Below are positions 45,310-55,256 of a stretch of 64,000 nucleotides of DNA, piece after piece (position 1 is the stretch's first letter; each line of letters starts with the position of its first letter). Both the position numbers and the translations under genes were made by a program. The DNA is from an uncultured Lachnospiraceae bacterium (GTDB taxonomy: Bacteria; Bacillota; Clostridia; Lachnospirales; Lachnospiraceae): positions 1-64,000 of the forward strand of contig CAJUKV010000001.1 of NCBI GenBank assembly GCA_910587305.1. The letters are read 5' to 3'. The notes below the pieces were generated by a model that worked only from the letters and a program-made list of their open reading frames with translations, made no database searches and had not been told where the DNA came from.

Positions 45310-46827
45310 TTATTTCAATTCCTGCATAATGACCATATCTTTTTCATAAAATCCCGCTACCACCTGGTTTGTAAATGCACTTGGATCTTCCGTTACCGGC
45401 ATGTGCATGAGAGGCCCCTGATCATGATTGATAGGGCATAGATATGCCTCTTTTACAGTATCGTCCAGCAGTATCTCCATCTGGGACCTAATCTGCCTTT
45501 TAAAGTCGTCAGCCTGTCCGCTTGTCACGTATTCCAACGACCTGTTAAATACACTATCGCTCAGCATCCCCCTAAACAATATCACGATTATCCCCAAAGC
45601 ACAAATGCCTGGCAACATAATACATGTTCGAAAGCTCTTTTCATCTAAACCAAATTTCCCTTTTCCTCTATCTCTCAGATAATTTATTAACCATCCCTCT
45701 GTATAAATAATAGAGGCAGCTCCTGTCAGTATGAATGTAAAGTACTGCATAGTAGCCGGCCCTAATGAAACCTCACCCTTTATATAAAGGGCAGGTGTAA
45801 ACATAGCGGCATAAATGCAATACATATATATCCCAAAAAGAAGTGGCAGTCTGAACTGGTATCTGTTTTCTGTTTTTAGAAAATACTCCCATACGAAAAA
45901 AGCTAGCACAAAAAGCAAAATGAATATGAACGTTTTATTGCATGCATACTCTCCTATAGAAACAACTCCCTGTATCAAGGCTTCTATAATTGTACTGAAA
46001 ATTTTTTCCCAGCTAAACCCAAAGCTTTCGCCTACTCTTGCTGCATTTCCCGGCGCTGTAATCTGAAAAAAAAGCGCCACTGCTCCCGCTGTAAACGGAA
46101 TGACCAGTAATAAAATTTTTTTAAACTTCTTAAAGCATAGAACAACTGCCGGTACATAAAGAAAAAACACCAGGAAAAATGAAAAGTAACTGCTTCCTCC
46201 TATCATAATCAGCCCAAAAGTAGAATATATAATATATCTTATGCGCCCGGTTCTTTCAAACTTTGAAAGATAAGTCAGTAAAAGCAAAGCCAGCACGTGA
46301 GGAAACATATAGTGTACGGTTCCTACATACCAGTACATTCCAATTGCAGTGCTTGGAATAAACTGATAACTGGCTATCAATATAAGTACGGCAATCGTAA
46401 TGCCCTCATACCACTTAAAATTCAGCCTGTTCACTGCAATCTCATGCACAAAATATATGGTAGAAATACTGACGGCCAATGTACTTATCAAAGGAACGAT
46501 CCAAAAGCTGTAAGGCACAAATACTTCCGGCATCCATGTAAATAAAAAAACCGTAAACCAGTCTCCATTCCACCCCGTACACATTTCCCGTGTGGTTTCA
46601 ATACCCGCTTTAAATACCTCTATCAAAGAATGTGTATTCAGCCATGCCCGATGGGTTCCCCGGGAATACCCATAGTCATCCCCCGAGGGTCTTGCATAAA
46701 ATGCCAGATACCATATAGGCAGCATAGAAACAATGAAAACAAAACCCATCAATAATGCCATAGCCTTAGTATTTATCTTTTCCAACAATAAATCCATCTT
46801 GCCTTTCAGGATTTTTTTTCGTTCCAT
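45310..46827 (-). CDS. DUF6056-like integral membrane protein
   Basis: This 505-residue protein has about ten to twelve membrane segments. After the first come YARPSGDDYGYSRGTHRAW and MCTGWNGDWFTVFL, an acidic GDD-containing external loop of the kind used by GT-C enzymes; a soluble C-terminal part of about 80 residues follows the last segment. The split gene at 17.0-18.5 kb belongs to the same group. I use the ATG at 46827, eight bases after AGAGG. It probably decorates or elongates the polymer outside the membrane; this is inference. Confidence 0.7.
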   Translation of the reverse strand: MERKKILKGKMDLLLEKINTKAMALLMGFVFIVSMLPIWYLAFYARPSGDDYGYSRGTHRAWLNTHSLIEVFKAGIETTREMCTGWNGDWFTVFLFTWMPEVFVPYSFWIVPLISTLAVSISTIYFVHEIAVNRLNFKWYEGITIAVLILIASYQFIPSTAIGMYWYVGTVHYMFPHVLALLLLTYLSKFERTGRIRYIIYSTFGLIMIGGSSYFSFFLVFFLYVPAVVLCFKKFKKILLLVIPFTAGAVALFFQITAPGNAARVGESFGFSWEKIFSTIIEALIQGVVSIGEYACNKTFIFILLFVLAFFVWEYFLKTENRYQFRLPLLFGIYMYCIYAAMFTPALYIKGEVSLGPATMQYFTFILTGAASIIYTEGWLINYLRDRGKGKFGLDEKSFRTCIMLPGICALGIIVILFRGMLSDSVFNRSLEYVTSGQADDFKRQIRSQMEILLDDTVKEAYLCPINHDQGPLMHMPVTEDPSAFTNQVVAGFYEKDMVIMQELK

Positions 46828-46948
46828 ATACATCTTCCTCTCACATATAGAAAATTGCATCACGTTTCTTTTTCAATGCATATTACTCTCAGCTCACAAG
46901 AGTTCTTAAAAACTTCCTATACTAAATCCTTCCTCACTGACATATTCT

Positions 46949-48478
46949 TTAGCTCCTCCCTCTTTTCACTTTCTTCCTTATAATATCCCAAATATACCCA
47001 AACTCCTCTGTCCTGCCAAAAACACCCAAAAACAAAGCATTAAACACCACGCAGCAGGTCGCAAACATCACCACAAAAGAGCCAATTGTCACCGTCCGCA
47101 TTATTATCCCTTTAAGACCAACCAATATCCCCAAAATCACTGCCAAAACAGTTAAGTACTTAACTGAATCCGCAAAATAACCTCCCGCCTTTTTATCAAA
47201 GCAAACTTTATAAATAATGAATGGCTTGGTAATATTCGCTATCAATCCCGATACAATCGTGCCAACATAGACCCCTACAAGTCCAACTCTTTGTACCAGT
47301 GCAATGGAAATGATCAGATTCACCGCTCCCTGAATCAGCGCCAGATACTTATCCTGCTCAAACACGCCTGCCGCCGTTTTAAAATTCGATAAAACAATTC
47401 TATCACCTTTAAAATAATAATCAATCAATATACAGGCCACCACACTGACTGCCAGCACCTTTTCCGGCCCCTGCCATATCACAATGAAAGGCGTCAATAA
47501 AAGCAAAAATCCTACTGCCGAAAACCCATATACCCAGCAGGCAAAAAAACGGTACACTTTAAAGATACGGTATTGCTTTTCTCTGGATTCCGTGGCAATT
47601 AAATTTCCAAAACCGGACAACACGGAATTAAAAATAATGTTCACAAAATTTGCGACGGAAGTCAAAATCATATTATAGTTTCCCACATAACCAACCAGAG
47701 TAACGTTGATAAACGCAGAGATAATCATACTGTCCGTCTGAAGTCTTGCTACATCCCCCACCTTATGAAAAACAAGGGCTTTGGTCTTATTTACAATCTC
47801 CCCGGTTTCTTCGTTGGAAAGGCTTTTCACGTCCTTATCTAGCAGATATGGGTATCGTCTGTTTAAATATCCGCTCACATATATCTTTTGTATCAGCTCC
47901 ACAAAAGCGGCCGTTAAAAGATACAGATAAAAATTTTCCGTGAGAATGATCACCATAATTTGAAGCGTTACCGTAATCATCTTGGTTATGGTAATAATAT
48001 TCGTCTGTATATAGTTGTTCTGCTCCGCATTTACCAGGCTGTACTTATACGCCACAAAATAGGAGCTAACCGTGTTGAACAGAAAGATAAAATAGTACAG
48101 CGTTAAATCCCTGACTCCCACCCCTTCGGGCTGTTTTACCAGATAGGGCAAAAAAGGCGAAATGGAAAGGCCGATTGCCCCAATCGTCAGGCCAATGACG
48201 CGATACGCCTTTTTGTACAGCAGCATGTAGGACTTAATCTTTTCGTAATCCCTCCTTGCAACCGGTCCATACAAACTAAAATTTAAGGCAGTTCCCACTC
48301 CCAGCTCTGCCATGGACAAAACAGACAATATTCCCGTGTATAAATCATTGACGCCATTTAAGGTGTCTCCTAAGTGTTCAATAAATATAGTACGTAGAAT
48401 AAAGCCTAAAAGCTGGGTGATAATATTTCCCACATACCCGAAGGCTATATTTCTCGCAGCTGACTTAACTCTTCCCAT
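46949..48478 (-). CDS. wzx: Wzx-type oligosaccharide flippase
   Basis: This 509-residue MOP-superfamily membrane protein has twelve to fourteen membrane segments. The start RVKSAARNIAFGYVGNIITQLLG and RTIFIEHLGDTLNGVNDLYT are typical of Firmicute capsule Wzx proteins. It flips undecaprenyl-PP-linked repeat units to the outer face for Wzy. Its start lies 34 bases inside the pyruvyl transferase gene, so the two are translationally coupled. Confidence 0.92.
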   Translation of the reverse strand: MGRVKSAARNIAFGYVGNIITQLLGFILRTIFIEHLGDTLNGVNDLYTGILSVLSMAELGVGTALNFSLYGPVARRDYEKIKSYMLLYKKAYRVIGLTIGAIGLSISPFLPYLVKQPEGVGVRDLTLYYFIFLFNTVSSYFVAYKYSLVNAEQNNYIQTNIITITKMITVTLQIMVIILTENFYLYLLTAAFVELIQKIYVSGYLNRRYPYLLDKDVKSLSNEETGEIVNKTKALVFHKVGDVARLQTDSMIISAFINVTLVGYVGNYNMILTSVANFVNIIFNSVLSGFGNLIATESREKQYRIFKVYRFFACWVYGFSAVGFLLLLTPFIVIWQGPEKVLAVSVVACILIDYYFKGDRIVLSNFKTAAGVFEQDKYLALIQGAVNLIISIALVQRVGLVGVYVGTIVSGLIANITKPFIIYKVCFDKKAGGYFADSVKYLTVLAVILGILVGLKGIIMRTVTIGSFVVMFATCCVVFNALFLGVFGRTEEFGYIWDIIRKKVKRGRS

Positions 48479-49677
48479 AATCTGTCAACTTCTTTCCCTG
48501 TCAAAAGCGCACGCTCTTTATATCCCGGCATAATCCTTTTCAGATGCGCTCTTATCTCGTCCTCCTGCTCCATAAGCCACTTAAAAGCATTTGTTAAATC
48601 CCCGGCTTCCTTCAGGCTTTGAACCGGTATTACATAATGATCGTCGGTTCCAAATAAATCCATAGCAATTCCCTTTGCCTTTACCGAATATCCTACCACA
48701 AGCGTGGGCACACAGGAAGAATACGCCGCTATGGTAGCATGCGTTCTAGCCCCTATAAACAGCCTGCAGCGGCTGATATATCCTTTTAATTCCTCACAGG
48801 TGCCGTCTCCAATTTCAAGCACTCTGCCTGTCCCTGCATATCTCTCATACAATTCATGAAGTGGAATTCTGTCATCATTGTTTTTCCATACCACATGGGG
48901 AATAAGTGCAATTTGCATATCCGTATGATCTATAATGAATTCTATTAAACTTTGATAGCTTTTCATTGTAATTCCACTGCGACTTTCACTGCTTTGTACC
49001 ATAGGGCTTACATTGATACCTACCGTATTTCTCGTGACAAATCCTGCCGGTAAGGGTAGTTCTTTTTTCCCCAGAATGAAGGCAGGATCCGGATAACAAT
49101 ATAGTTTTGGTATTTTCTTATCCTTGCATTTTTCATGATATTTCTTAAAAGCTTCCTTTAAAGCTTCGCAGGTAATGGATTCCCTGGCAATAATCGCATG
49201 ATACCCGGACAAGTCCTCCATGATTTCCTGTCGTTTAAACAGTTCCGGCTCTATGGAACATCCCAAAAGCACTGTCTTAGTACCTCGTCTGTTAAAAGCC
49301 GCGTTTGTGAGCCTCAAATCGCGAAGCATATTATCATAACAATAATTATCCCCGCCTATGGAAATCGCTAATGGCGCCGCCTTTTCCTTAAATACTTCAC
49401 GATATCGGTATCTGATGAGACTTTCCTCATCCCCTGTCAGTCTGCGGTAAAAATAAGATACGGCACGCGCCGCCTTATTCTTTGGAAAACTGCGCTCCTG
49501 TAAAATTTCACATAAACTTTGAAGAGAATAAACCTCGTCTTCCTCCCCTCGATAGCTCACCAAAACCGTATTCTCTTTCACCATATGGCAGACACTATTT
49601 ACAATGGCCTCACAGCCATGGTTGCCACTGCCCGCATGCATATACATTATCAGTTTATTTTTCAACCTGTTCTCCAT
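48445..49677 (-). CDS. Polysaccharide pyruvyl transferase family protein
   Basis: This 410-residue protein has MYMHAGSGNHGCEAIV at the start (the GN-G-EA motif of the family), LAISIGGDNYCYD in the first domain and FIGARTHATIAAYSSCVPTLVVGYSVKAKGIA, the typical active-site histidine region, in the second. It should add a ketal pyruvate from phosphoenolpyruvate to a sugar of the repeat unit, adding negative charge. AGGCGGATC is the ribosome binding site. It overlaps the wzx gene downstream. Confidence 0.9.
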   Translation of the reverse strand: MENRLKNKLIMYMHAGSGNHGCEAIVNSVCHMVKENTVLVSYRGEEDEVYSLQSLCEILQERSFPKNKAARAVSYFYRRLTGDEESLIRYRYREVFKEKAAPLAISIGGDNYCYDNMLRDLRLTNAAFNRRGTKTVLLGCSIEPELFKRQEIMEDLSGYHAIIARESITCEALKEAFKKYHEKCKDKKIPKLYCYPDPAFILGKKELPLPAGFVTRNTVGINVSPMVQSSESRSGITMKSYQSLIEFIIDHTDMQIALIPHVVWKNNDDRIPLHELYERYAGTGRVLEIGDGTCEELKGYISRCRLFIGARTHATIAAYSSCVPTLVVGYSVKAKGIAMDLFGTDDHYVIPVQSLKEAGDLTNAFKWLMEQEDEIRAHLKRIMPGYKERALLTGKEVDRLWEELSQLREI

Positions 49678-49715
49678 TTGATCCGCCTGGTTTTCCTTTT
49701 CTTTTCAATCATTCT

Positions 49716-49743
49716 ATTATACAAATATAAGGATAAACCCCAA
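49716..49743 (-). promoter_or_regulatory. Possible internal promoter before the pyruvyl transferase gene
   Basis: Minus-strand TATAAT (49721-49716) is perfect; TTGGGG (49743-49738), 16 bases upstream, matches only the TTG of the -35. A transcript would start about 32 bases before the ATG. Confidence 0.35.
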
Positions 49744-49763
49744 CAAAATCAAGTAATTTGGCG

Positions 49764-50810
49764 TTAATTTCCTTTTCTTAAATGATAAAGCCATAAATAC
49801 ACCCTTGGCAGTCTCCCAAACATTTTTACTTTAATCTTATACCCTGTGGAAAGCTGTTCATAAGCCCCGGGCGCCTGTAATTCCTTTATCAATATATCAT
49901 GACATTTCTTTACATACACTGCCTGCCGCCTCCGCTCCTTTCCTGAAAGCATGGCAAGTTTCCCTGCCGTGAGCATAACTGCCATAATCAAAATTGCCGT
50001 AATCTGTGCTCTTATTTGGTCGGCCAACATATCTTCTCCCAAGCTTTCCCCTCTCGCTTCTGTCTTTGAAAGTGCCTCCCATGTCCTGTCAAGCTTCCTC
50101 CTTGCAATCTCCCAGCATGTAATCTGATCCATGTACTCCGGCCTGAAAGCCCTGTTCATAGCCCCTGTAGGGTTTTGATAATAACCGTATCCTTTGTATG
50201 GGATTTCTACTATCTTTTTTATCCGCGGCACTAAATCTACTAAAAACAGCATGTCCTCGCCAATCGTAAGTCCCTGTCTAAAACGGATGTTACCAATCAA
50301 AGCTCTTTTATAAAGCTTGCTCCAGCAGCGGCTGTTTCCTTTTAAAATTTCCTCTAAAACAAAAGAGTCTCCTGAATAAATACGCACTGTCTCATTTGCT
50401 ATGGTATCTTTTTCTATAGCCTGTGCCCACTGCTGCTCATTATTCCAGCTTGCAAAACTGCATCCCGCTATATCACTATCTGTTTCCAAAAGAGTCTCAT
50501 ATAAAATCTCCAAAGTTTTTGGCAGTAATCTGTCGTCCGCATCCACAAAAGTAATATACTCCCCTTTTGCTGCGTCTATTCCTGCATTCCTTGCCACCGA
50601 AACACCTTCATTTTCCAAATGAATCAGTCCAATATTGTCATATTCGCAGGCCATCTTTTCGCATACTACCGCCGTCTGGTCGGCAGAACCATCATTTATG
50701 ACAATAATTTCAAGATTGGGATAAGTCTGATCCTCTATACTTTTTATACACTTGGAAAGAAATTCCTGCCCATTATAAACCGGTACAATCACACTGATCA
50801 ATGGTTTCAT
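49764..50810 (-). CDS. GT2 glycosyltransferase
   Basis: This 348-residue GT-A enzyme begins PLISVIVPVYNGQEFLSKC, has IVINDGSADQT and FVDADDRLLPKTLE with the metal-binding DAD, and GEDMLFLVDLVPRI, where the ED pair is the usual catalytic base region. It transfers a sugar in the cytoplasm; the C-terminal part is longer than the minimal domain and basic. I use the ATG at 50810, where homology starts. The neighbouring upstream gene is another GT2 of the same subgroup. Confidence 0.9.
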   Translation of the reverse strand: MKPLISVIVPVYNGQEFLSKCIKSIEDQTYPNLEIIVINDGSADQTAVVCEKMACEYDNIGLIHLENEGVSVARNAGIDAAKGEYITFVDADDRLLPKTLEILYETLLETDSDIAGCSFASWNNEQQWAQAIEKDTIANETVRIYSGDSFVLEEILKGNSRCWSKLYKRALIGNIRFRQGLTIGEDMLFLVDLVPRIKKIVEIPYKGYGYYQNPTGAMNRAFRPEYMDQITCWEIARRKLDRTWEALSKTEARGESLGEDMLADQIRAQITAILIMAVMLTAGKLAMLSGKERRRQAVYVKKCHDILIKELQAPGAYEQLSTGYKIKVKMFGRLPRVYLWLYHLRKGN

Positions 50811-50938
50811 CCAATCATTCCCAACCCTTATTTCTATTATAAACACCTTGCATAACGGAACCGCAAAAATCCACTCCACTCATTGCCCATGGCAGCCGCA
50901 AAATATCCAACCCGGCCCTTTACCGGTCTTGTCTATTT

Positions 50939-51982
50939 CTACATCGCTCGCTGTCCACGGTAATAAAGAATCATTGCTAAACGAAGCAATCTCACCGTAA
51001 TTTCATTGGGATGACGTAAAACCAAATAAAGCAGTTTATTTGCCTTATCCCGCACGGTGACAGGGGCATTTTTACACAGCTCTCTAACATCCTCATCCCG
51101 GCAAATCTCCAAAATATTTTTTCTATATCCGGATGCATTTCCTCTGGCCTCATTTTTCAACGCCAGAAGCAGCATAAAAATATATTCCTGATCTGCTCTA
51201 TTTCGCATTGTGGAAAGCTTTTTTCCCGTAAATTTATCCTGCAAAATCTGATCCACTGTCTGTCTGAGCAGCTTAATATTCCGGTACAAGCCTTTATCAT
51301 ATTTATGAACCATAGATTCCATCACATAAAAATAATGATAATATGCCTTATGATTCATAATCACCAATCTCTCGCAGTCAATCAGCGCCGGCAACATTAC
51401 GGTTGTGTCTTCTCCTGTTGTAATCACCGGATTGCTGTACTTACAATTATTTTCAATCAGCTGCCTTGAAATCAATTTCATACATCGCGAGATGCAAACA
51501 AATCTGTGCTCCTGCCCGAGAAGCTTCGGTATAACCTGCCGCTCTATGGCCTTCCTGTCATATTCGCCGGGAGAAAGCCGCTGCCATACGTATTCGCTCT
51601 TCCCCTCTCCCCGCTCTATCACATAGTCGCTAGCAATGATTTCTTTTAAGCTGCCGGACAACTCCTCCGCCATCTCACCTATCATAGAAAGGTCAACCCA
51701 GTCGTCACTGTCCACAAAACTTAAATATTCGCCCGTGCTTTCGGATACACCCCTTTTCCACGCTGAGATGAGACCGCCATTTTCCTTATGAATTACCCGT
51801 ATTCTTCCATCCTTATGCGCCAGCGCATCACAAAGCTTTCCGCTTCCATCTGTCGAGCCGTCGTCCACTAACAAAATTTCCAGATTATCATAAGTCTGCC
51901 CTGTCAGTGTTGCCACACATTTAGATAAAAATTTTTCCGTATTATATACAGGTACAATAACGCTGATTTTATATTTTCCCAA
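50939..51982 (-). CDS. GT2 glycosyltransferase
   Basis: This 347-residue GT-A enzyme has YKISVIVPVYNTEKFLSKCV, LLVDDGSTDGSG, FVDSDDWVDLSM with the DXD motif, and TTGEDTTVMLPAL with the catalytic-type acidic pair. The TTG at 51982 has GAGG six bases upstream and I prefer it; a GTG four codons earlier is possible but lacks a ribosome binding site. It probably adds one sugar of the repeat unit, related in type to its downstream neighbour. Confidence 0.88.
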   Translation of the reverse strand: MGKYKISVIVPVYNTEKFLSKCVATLTGQTYDNLEILLVDDGSTDGSGKLCDALAHKDGRIRVIHKENGGLISAWKRGVSESTGEYLSFVDSDDWVDLSMIGEMAEELSGSLKEIIASDYVIERGEGKSEYVWQRLSPGEYDRKAIERQVIPKLLGQEHRFVCISRCMKLISRQLIENNCKYSNPVITTGEDTTVMLPALIDCERLVIMNHKAYYHYFYVMESMVHKYDKGLYRNIKLLRQTVDQILQDKFTGKKLSTMRNRADQEYIFMLLLALKNEARGNASGYRKNILEICRDEDVRELCKNAPVTVRDKANKLLYLVLRHPNEITVRLLRLAMILYYRGQRAM

Positions 51983-52097
51983 ATCGAACCTCACATTTTA
52001 TCTGACAATTCATCTTTTGGCTAAGCTGTCACCATTTTATAGCTATACAGCCGTTATGATTCACTTTCATTATTTTAACAGAAATCATGATTTTATT

Positions 52098-53138
52098 TCA
52101 GGCCAAAATCTTTTCATAAACCAATAGAAGCTCTTCCATATTTTTTTCAATAGAAAATGCCGCTTCTACCTTCCTGCGTGCATTTACACCCAGCCGAGCG
52201 CACAATGCCTTGTCCTTAAGCGCCTTTGCCATCCCGTCCTTTAAAGACGCAGCATCTCCCGGCCGAATTAAAATTCCCGTCTCTCCATCCTCAATCATTT
52301 GGGGAATTCCCCCTACGTCGCTGGCTACAACTGCACAGGAATACGCCATAGCCTCAAGTATGGAAACCGATTGTCCTTCAAAATGGCTGGGCAGGACAAA
52401 CAAGTCGCATTCCGTCAAAAATTTGCTCTTTTCCTTCCCTGTAATCCATCCCAAATCTTCAACATAAGCGGCATGGGCATCCGAAAGAGCCTTTAGCTCC
52501 TGTTCCTCCCAAACGCCGCCCAGATACAGCCTCATGTCCGGATATTCTTTTATAAGCTCTTCCACAGCCTTTAATAGTTCTTCTATTCCCTTTGCCTTAC
52601 AGAGCCTTCCCAAAAATAAAAGCTTATGCTGCCCATATTGCTTTTCTATCCTTGGCGGTATCCGAATGGCATCAGGGAACACCACAATTTTATTCCCGTC
52701 CACAATTCCGGAAAAAAATTGCTTTGCCACAGGCGATAGCACCAGAAAGGCATCCGCCATTGAAAAAACCTTCCGGACGCTCTTTCTTCCCCGACTATTT
52801 AGCTGCTTATTATAAAAGTTTTCGAAATCTCCTCCATGCTGATGAATCACTATCTTCTTTCCAAACGCCTTTGCCACCTTTATAAAAAAAGATTTCCTGT
52901 AATAACTGCTGTCAGACGCCACATTCACATGCACGATTTGAAAAAAAGGAACTTTCAGGCAGAATAAAAGCAACGCATTTACCGCTTTTAAGAACTTACG
53001 AAACTTATTTCCTTCCACCATTGTGCCTATATAACACAAATCTATTGTCCGGTTAAGGCCTGCCTCATAATAATTGTTTACCACCCCGGAGATACCCCCA
53101 TGAACGCTTCTGTCCGGCCCCACCATTAACACCTTCAT
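52098..53138 (-). CDS. GT4 glycosyltransferase
   Basis: This 346-residue GT-B enzyme begins KVLMVGPDRSVHGGISGVVNN, the acceptor loop, and has LLFLGRLCKAKGIEELLKA and GQSVSILEAMAYSCAVVASD with the E-x7-E motif. I place the start at 53138, with AGGGTGA seven to eight bases upstream. The frame stays open for 61 more codons up to 53321; that stretch is Cys-rich and not part of the GT4 fold. The product should extend the lipid-linked chain. Confidence 0.88.
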   Translation of the reverse strand: MKVLMVGPDRSVHGGISGVVNNYYEAGLNRTIDLCYIGTMVEGNKFRKFLKAVNALLLFCLKVPFFQIVHVNVASDSSYYRKSFFIKVAKAFGKKIVIHQHGGDFENFYNKQLNSRGRKSVRKVFSMADAFLVLSPVAKQFFSGIVDGNKIVVFPDAIRIPPRIEKQYGQHKLLFLGRLCKAKGIEELLKAVEELIKEYPDMRLYLGGVWEEQELKALSDAHAAYVEDLGWITGKEKSKFLTECDLFVLPSHFEGQSVSILEAMAYSCAVVASDVGGIPQMIEDGETGILIRPGDAASLKDGMAKALKDKALCARLGVNARRKVEAAFSIEKNMEELLLVYEKILA

Positions 53139-53321
53139 TTTATTTTCACCCTGTTTTACCATCGGCAGTTCCTTTCTGCGCAGCGCTCTGTCCGGGGGGC
53201 ACTTGCCACAAGTCGTAAGAATACATCTATTTTCGTACCTGCAAGATATGGCAATCGTACAGTTCCTTAGTCTCTTTAAAACAATATCTTGCGCAAAATG
53301 GCAAAATTCTGTTTCCCGCAT
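53139..53321 (-). other. Cys-rich open extension or leader upstream of the GT4 gene
   Basis: If translated with the GT4 gene this adds 61 residues with six cysteines (two as CGKC-type), unlike any GT4 N-terminus I know. It may be untranslated leader: it begins with GACATGCGGGAAACAG, resembling the 3' end of the leader elements near 35.4 and 56.3 kb. I cannot decide. Confidence 0.3.
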
Positions 53322-53328
53322 GTCCGGG

Positions 53329-54270
53329 TTAAGATAGATGAAAGATACGTTTTGTCCTTCGAACCGCCTTCCTGAAAAATCGCTTCACATTCATGGAAAT
53401 TCTTGTATAAATCAGTTTGCCGCTGCCAATAGGCGGCATAATCAAATAACCGTATTCCTCTGTATGGGCAAGCAAATACTCCGGATAGCTCTCATCCACT
53501 TCCACCCTCTCAAACTTTGCCTTTCTGCCAAACATATCCTGTCCAAGGATCAATCTGTCTTTCGCCTCTGCCAGAATATCCTGGTTATTATATTCCTGAT
53601 GTGCCGCCGCCACCACTTTTGTGCCAATCCGTTTGGACACATCCCTCTCCTGTCTGCTGCCCATGTAACCAAAATGCCAGCCTCCATCCGCTACCCGCAC
53701 CGCATTTGCCGCCGCCACAGGCGCTTCCCGCAGCCGGATGATGCCATTTGCCGGAATATTTCTTTTGCTGAAAATTTTGGTACCAAGCCACATTTTCCTT
53801 TCAACGCCCGGAAATTCCCCGGTGATGGAAAGCAGGCTCCCCGAAACCTCCTCCATATTGATATAGCAGTAAAACATTCTTTGGGCCAGATGATAAATTT
53901 TTTCAGGGTCAAAATTGGCAATAATTTCCCTTAAGACCTTTGGATTCGGAATCTCATCCACATCGCTGAGCAAAATCACATCATCTTCCGCTGCGTCCTT
54001 AAGCCCCTTAACCAGGGCATTCTTTTGAAAATTGTCCCTTTCATGGGTGGTGGCCTTCGCCGGAGAATTGTCCACGACTATATACTCTATCTTAGGCAGA
54101 AACTCCCGGAACATGGCTTTGTTTTTTTCAAAGCAAAGCTCCTTAGGCTCTCCGGAAAAGGTAGCCGTTGCTTCTTCAATCACAAATTTGTCTACAATCG
54201 GATCTAAAATATGGAGCCGAAGCTTTAAAATATCCAGTTCATTAAAGAAAGGAATACAATCATATACCAT
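53329..54270 (-). CDS. GT17 family glycosyltransferase
   Basis: This 313-residue enzyme has MVYDCIPFFNELDILKLRL, the EATATFSGEPK segment, LLSDVDEIPNPKVLREI with the metal-binding DVD, and ADGGWHFGYMGS, all hallmarks of GT17 (beta-1,4-N-acetylglucosaminyltransferase III-like). Bacterial members lie in capsule loci and probably transfer a hexosamine in the cytoplasm; the precise sugar is unknown. GAGGATAAGCGG precedes the ATG. The 155 bases upstream contain GTCAGT/ACTGAC and GCTGT/ACAGC inverted repeats but no gene. Confidence 0.88.
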   Translation of the reverse strand: MVYDCIPFFNELDILKLRLHILDPIVDKFVIEEATATFSGEPKELCFEKNKAMFREFLPKIEYIVVDNSPAKATTHERDNFQKNALVKGLKDAAEDDVILLSDVDEIPNPKVLREIIANFDPEKIYHLAQRMFYCYINMEEVSGSLLSITGEFPGVERKMWLGTKIFSKRNIPANGIIRLREAPVAAANAVRVADGGWHFGYMGSRQERDVSKRIGTKVVAAAHQEYNNQDILAEAKDRLILGQDMFGRKAKFERVEVDESYPEYLLAHTEEYGYLIMPPIGSGKLIYTRISMNVKRFFRKAVRRTKRIFHLS

Positions 54271-54425
54271 CCGCTTATCCTCATTTTCCTGCTTATCTAT
54301 TTATAATTCAAGCATTCCTGCTGTCTTATCAGTCAACAGCCTTAACAGCAAACTGACAGGAAGTCCAATTTACAGCGCAGCAGAGCACAACATAATTTTG
54401 ATATATTATCTCTACCCTGCTTTGT

Positions 54426-55232
54426 TTAATGCCGCCAAAACAATAACGGTCTTATGAGCCCCTTCAGCGCGACCCATCTTTTGTTCCATGGATTTTCAAA
54501 CTTAGGATACTGTTTATTCCGCCCCCACCACTTATGGAAAACAAACGGAGCGTCCACATTAAGCGTCTCCGGCACCGGATGCTCGTGTCCAAAATATTTT
54601 GCCACCTCCACAGGCGCAATCCTCATACCGGCCTCTTCTATTTTATGCTTGTTCATACAGCACAAAAAAACATCCTCATTGTAAACGCCGTCCTCATCCT
54701 TTTCCCAGGTAAGGTTCGCCTCCCTGGGAAAATCCAAAAGACGTTTGCTCCGCAGGGAAACGCTGTTCCCCACCCTGCACAGATTGCCATTAATATCATG
54801 AAAACAATGCCGTTTCCCCTCCTTTGGCACAGGCCAGGGGGAACCAATATAATCATATCTCAGAAACTCTTCCTGCCATTTTTCCGGATGGACCACAAAC
54901 CCGTCATAGTGGATCAATAACACATAATCCGTATCAATATAATCTCCAAGTTCATATACCATTTTATAATTAAAGCAATCGATATCTGTCAATTTGGAGG
55001 TATGCTTGTAGGTGATCCCTTTAGGAAGCGTAAGCGGCCTTCTGTGGGTAATTAAAACTACCTCCCCAAATTCAATACCCTGCATACTGTATTCCAGCGC
55101 TTTTATGGTTTCATAAATTTTCACACTGGTCATAGCCGCTAAAGTAACATCAGGTAATTTCAATTTCCCCAAAGGCTTATTCTCCTTCCCCTTTCCATCG
55201 TATGGTTTACATTTTCTCATAAACAATTCCAT
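54426..55232 (-). CDS. DUF5672 protein, putative glycosyltransferase
   Basis: This 268-residue soluble protein has DVTLAAMTSVKIYETIKALEY, YVLLIHYDGFVVHPEKW with an acidic HYDGF motif in the usual position of a GT-A DXD, YDYIGSPWP, GNSVSLRSKRLLDFP and EDVFLCC. These are characteristic of DUF5672, a GT-A-like family found in polysaccharide loci. It is probably a sugar transferase, but biochemical evidence for the family is lacking. It lies between GT17 and GT11-like genes. Confidence 0.78.
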   Translation of the reverse strand: MELFMRKCKPYDGKGKENKPLGKLKLPDVTLAAMTSVKIYETIKALEYSMQGIEFGEVVLITHRRPLTLPKGITYKHTSKLTDIDCFNYKMVYELGDYIDTDYVLLIHYDGFVVHPEKWQEEFLRYDYIGSPWPVPKEGKRHCFHDINGNLCRVGNSVSLRSKRLLDFPREANLTWEKDEDGVYNEDVFLCCMNKHKIEEAGMRIAPVEVAKYFGHEHPVPETLNVDAPFVFHKWWGRNKQYPKFENPWNKRWVALKGLIRPLLFWRH

Positions 55233-55256
55233 CTTGCTTTCTTATTCTATGCCAGT

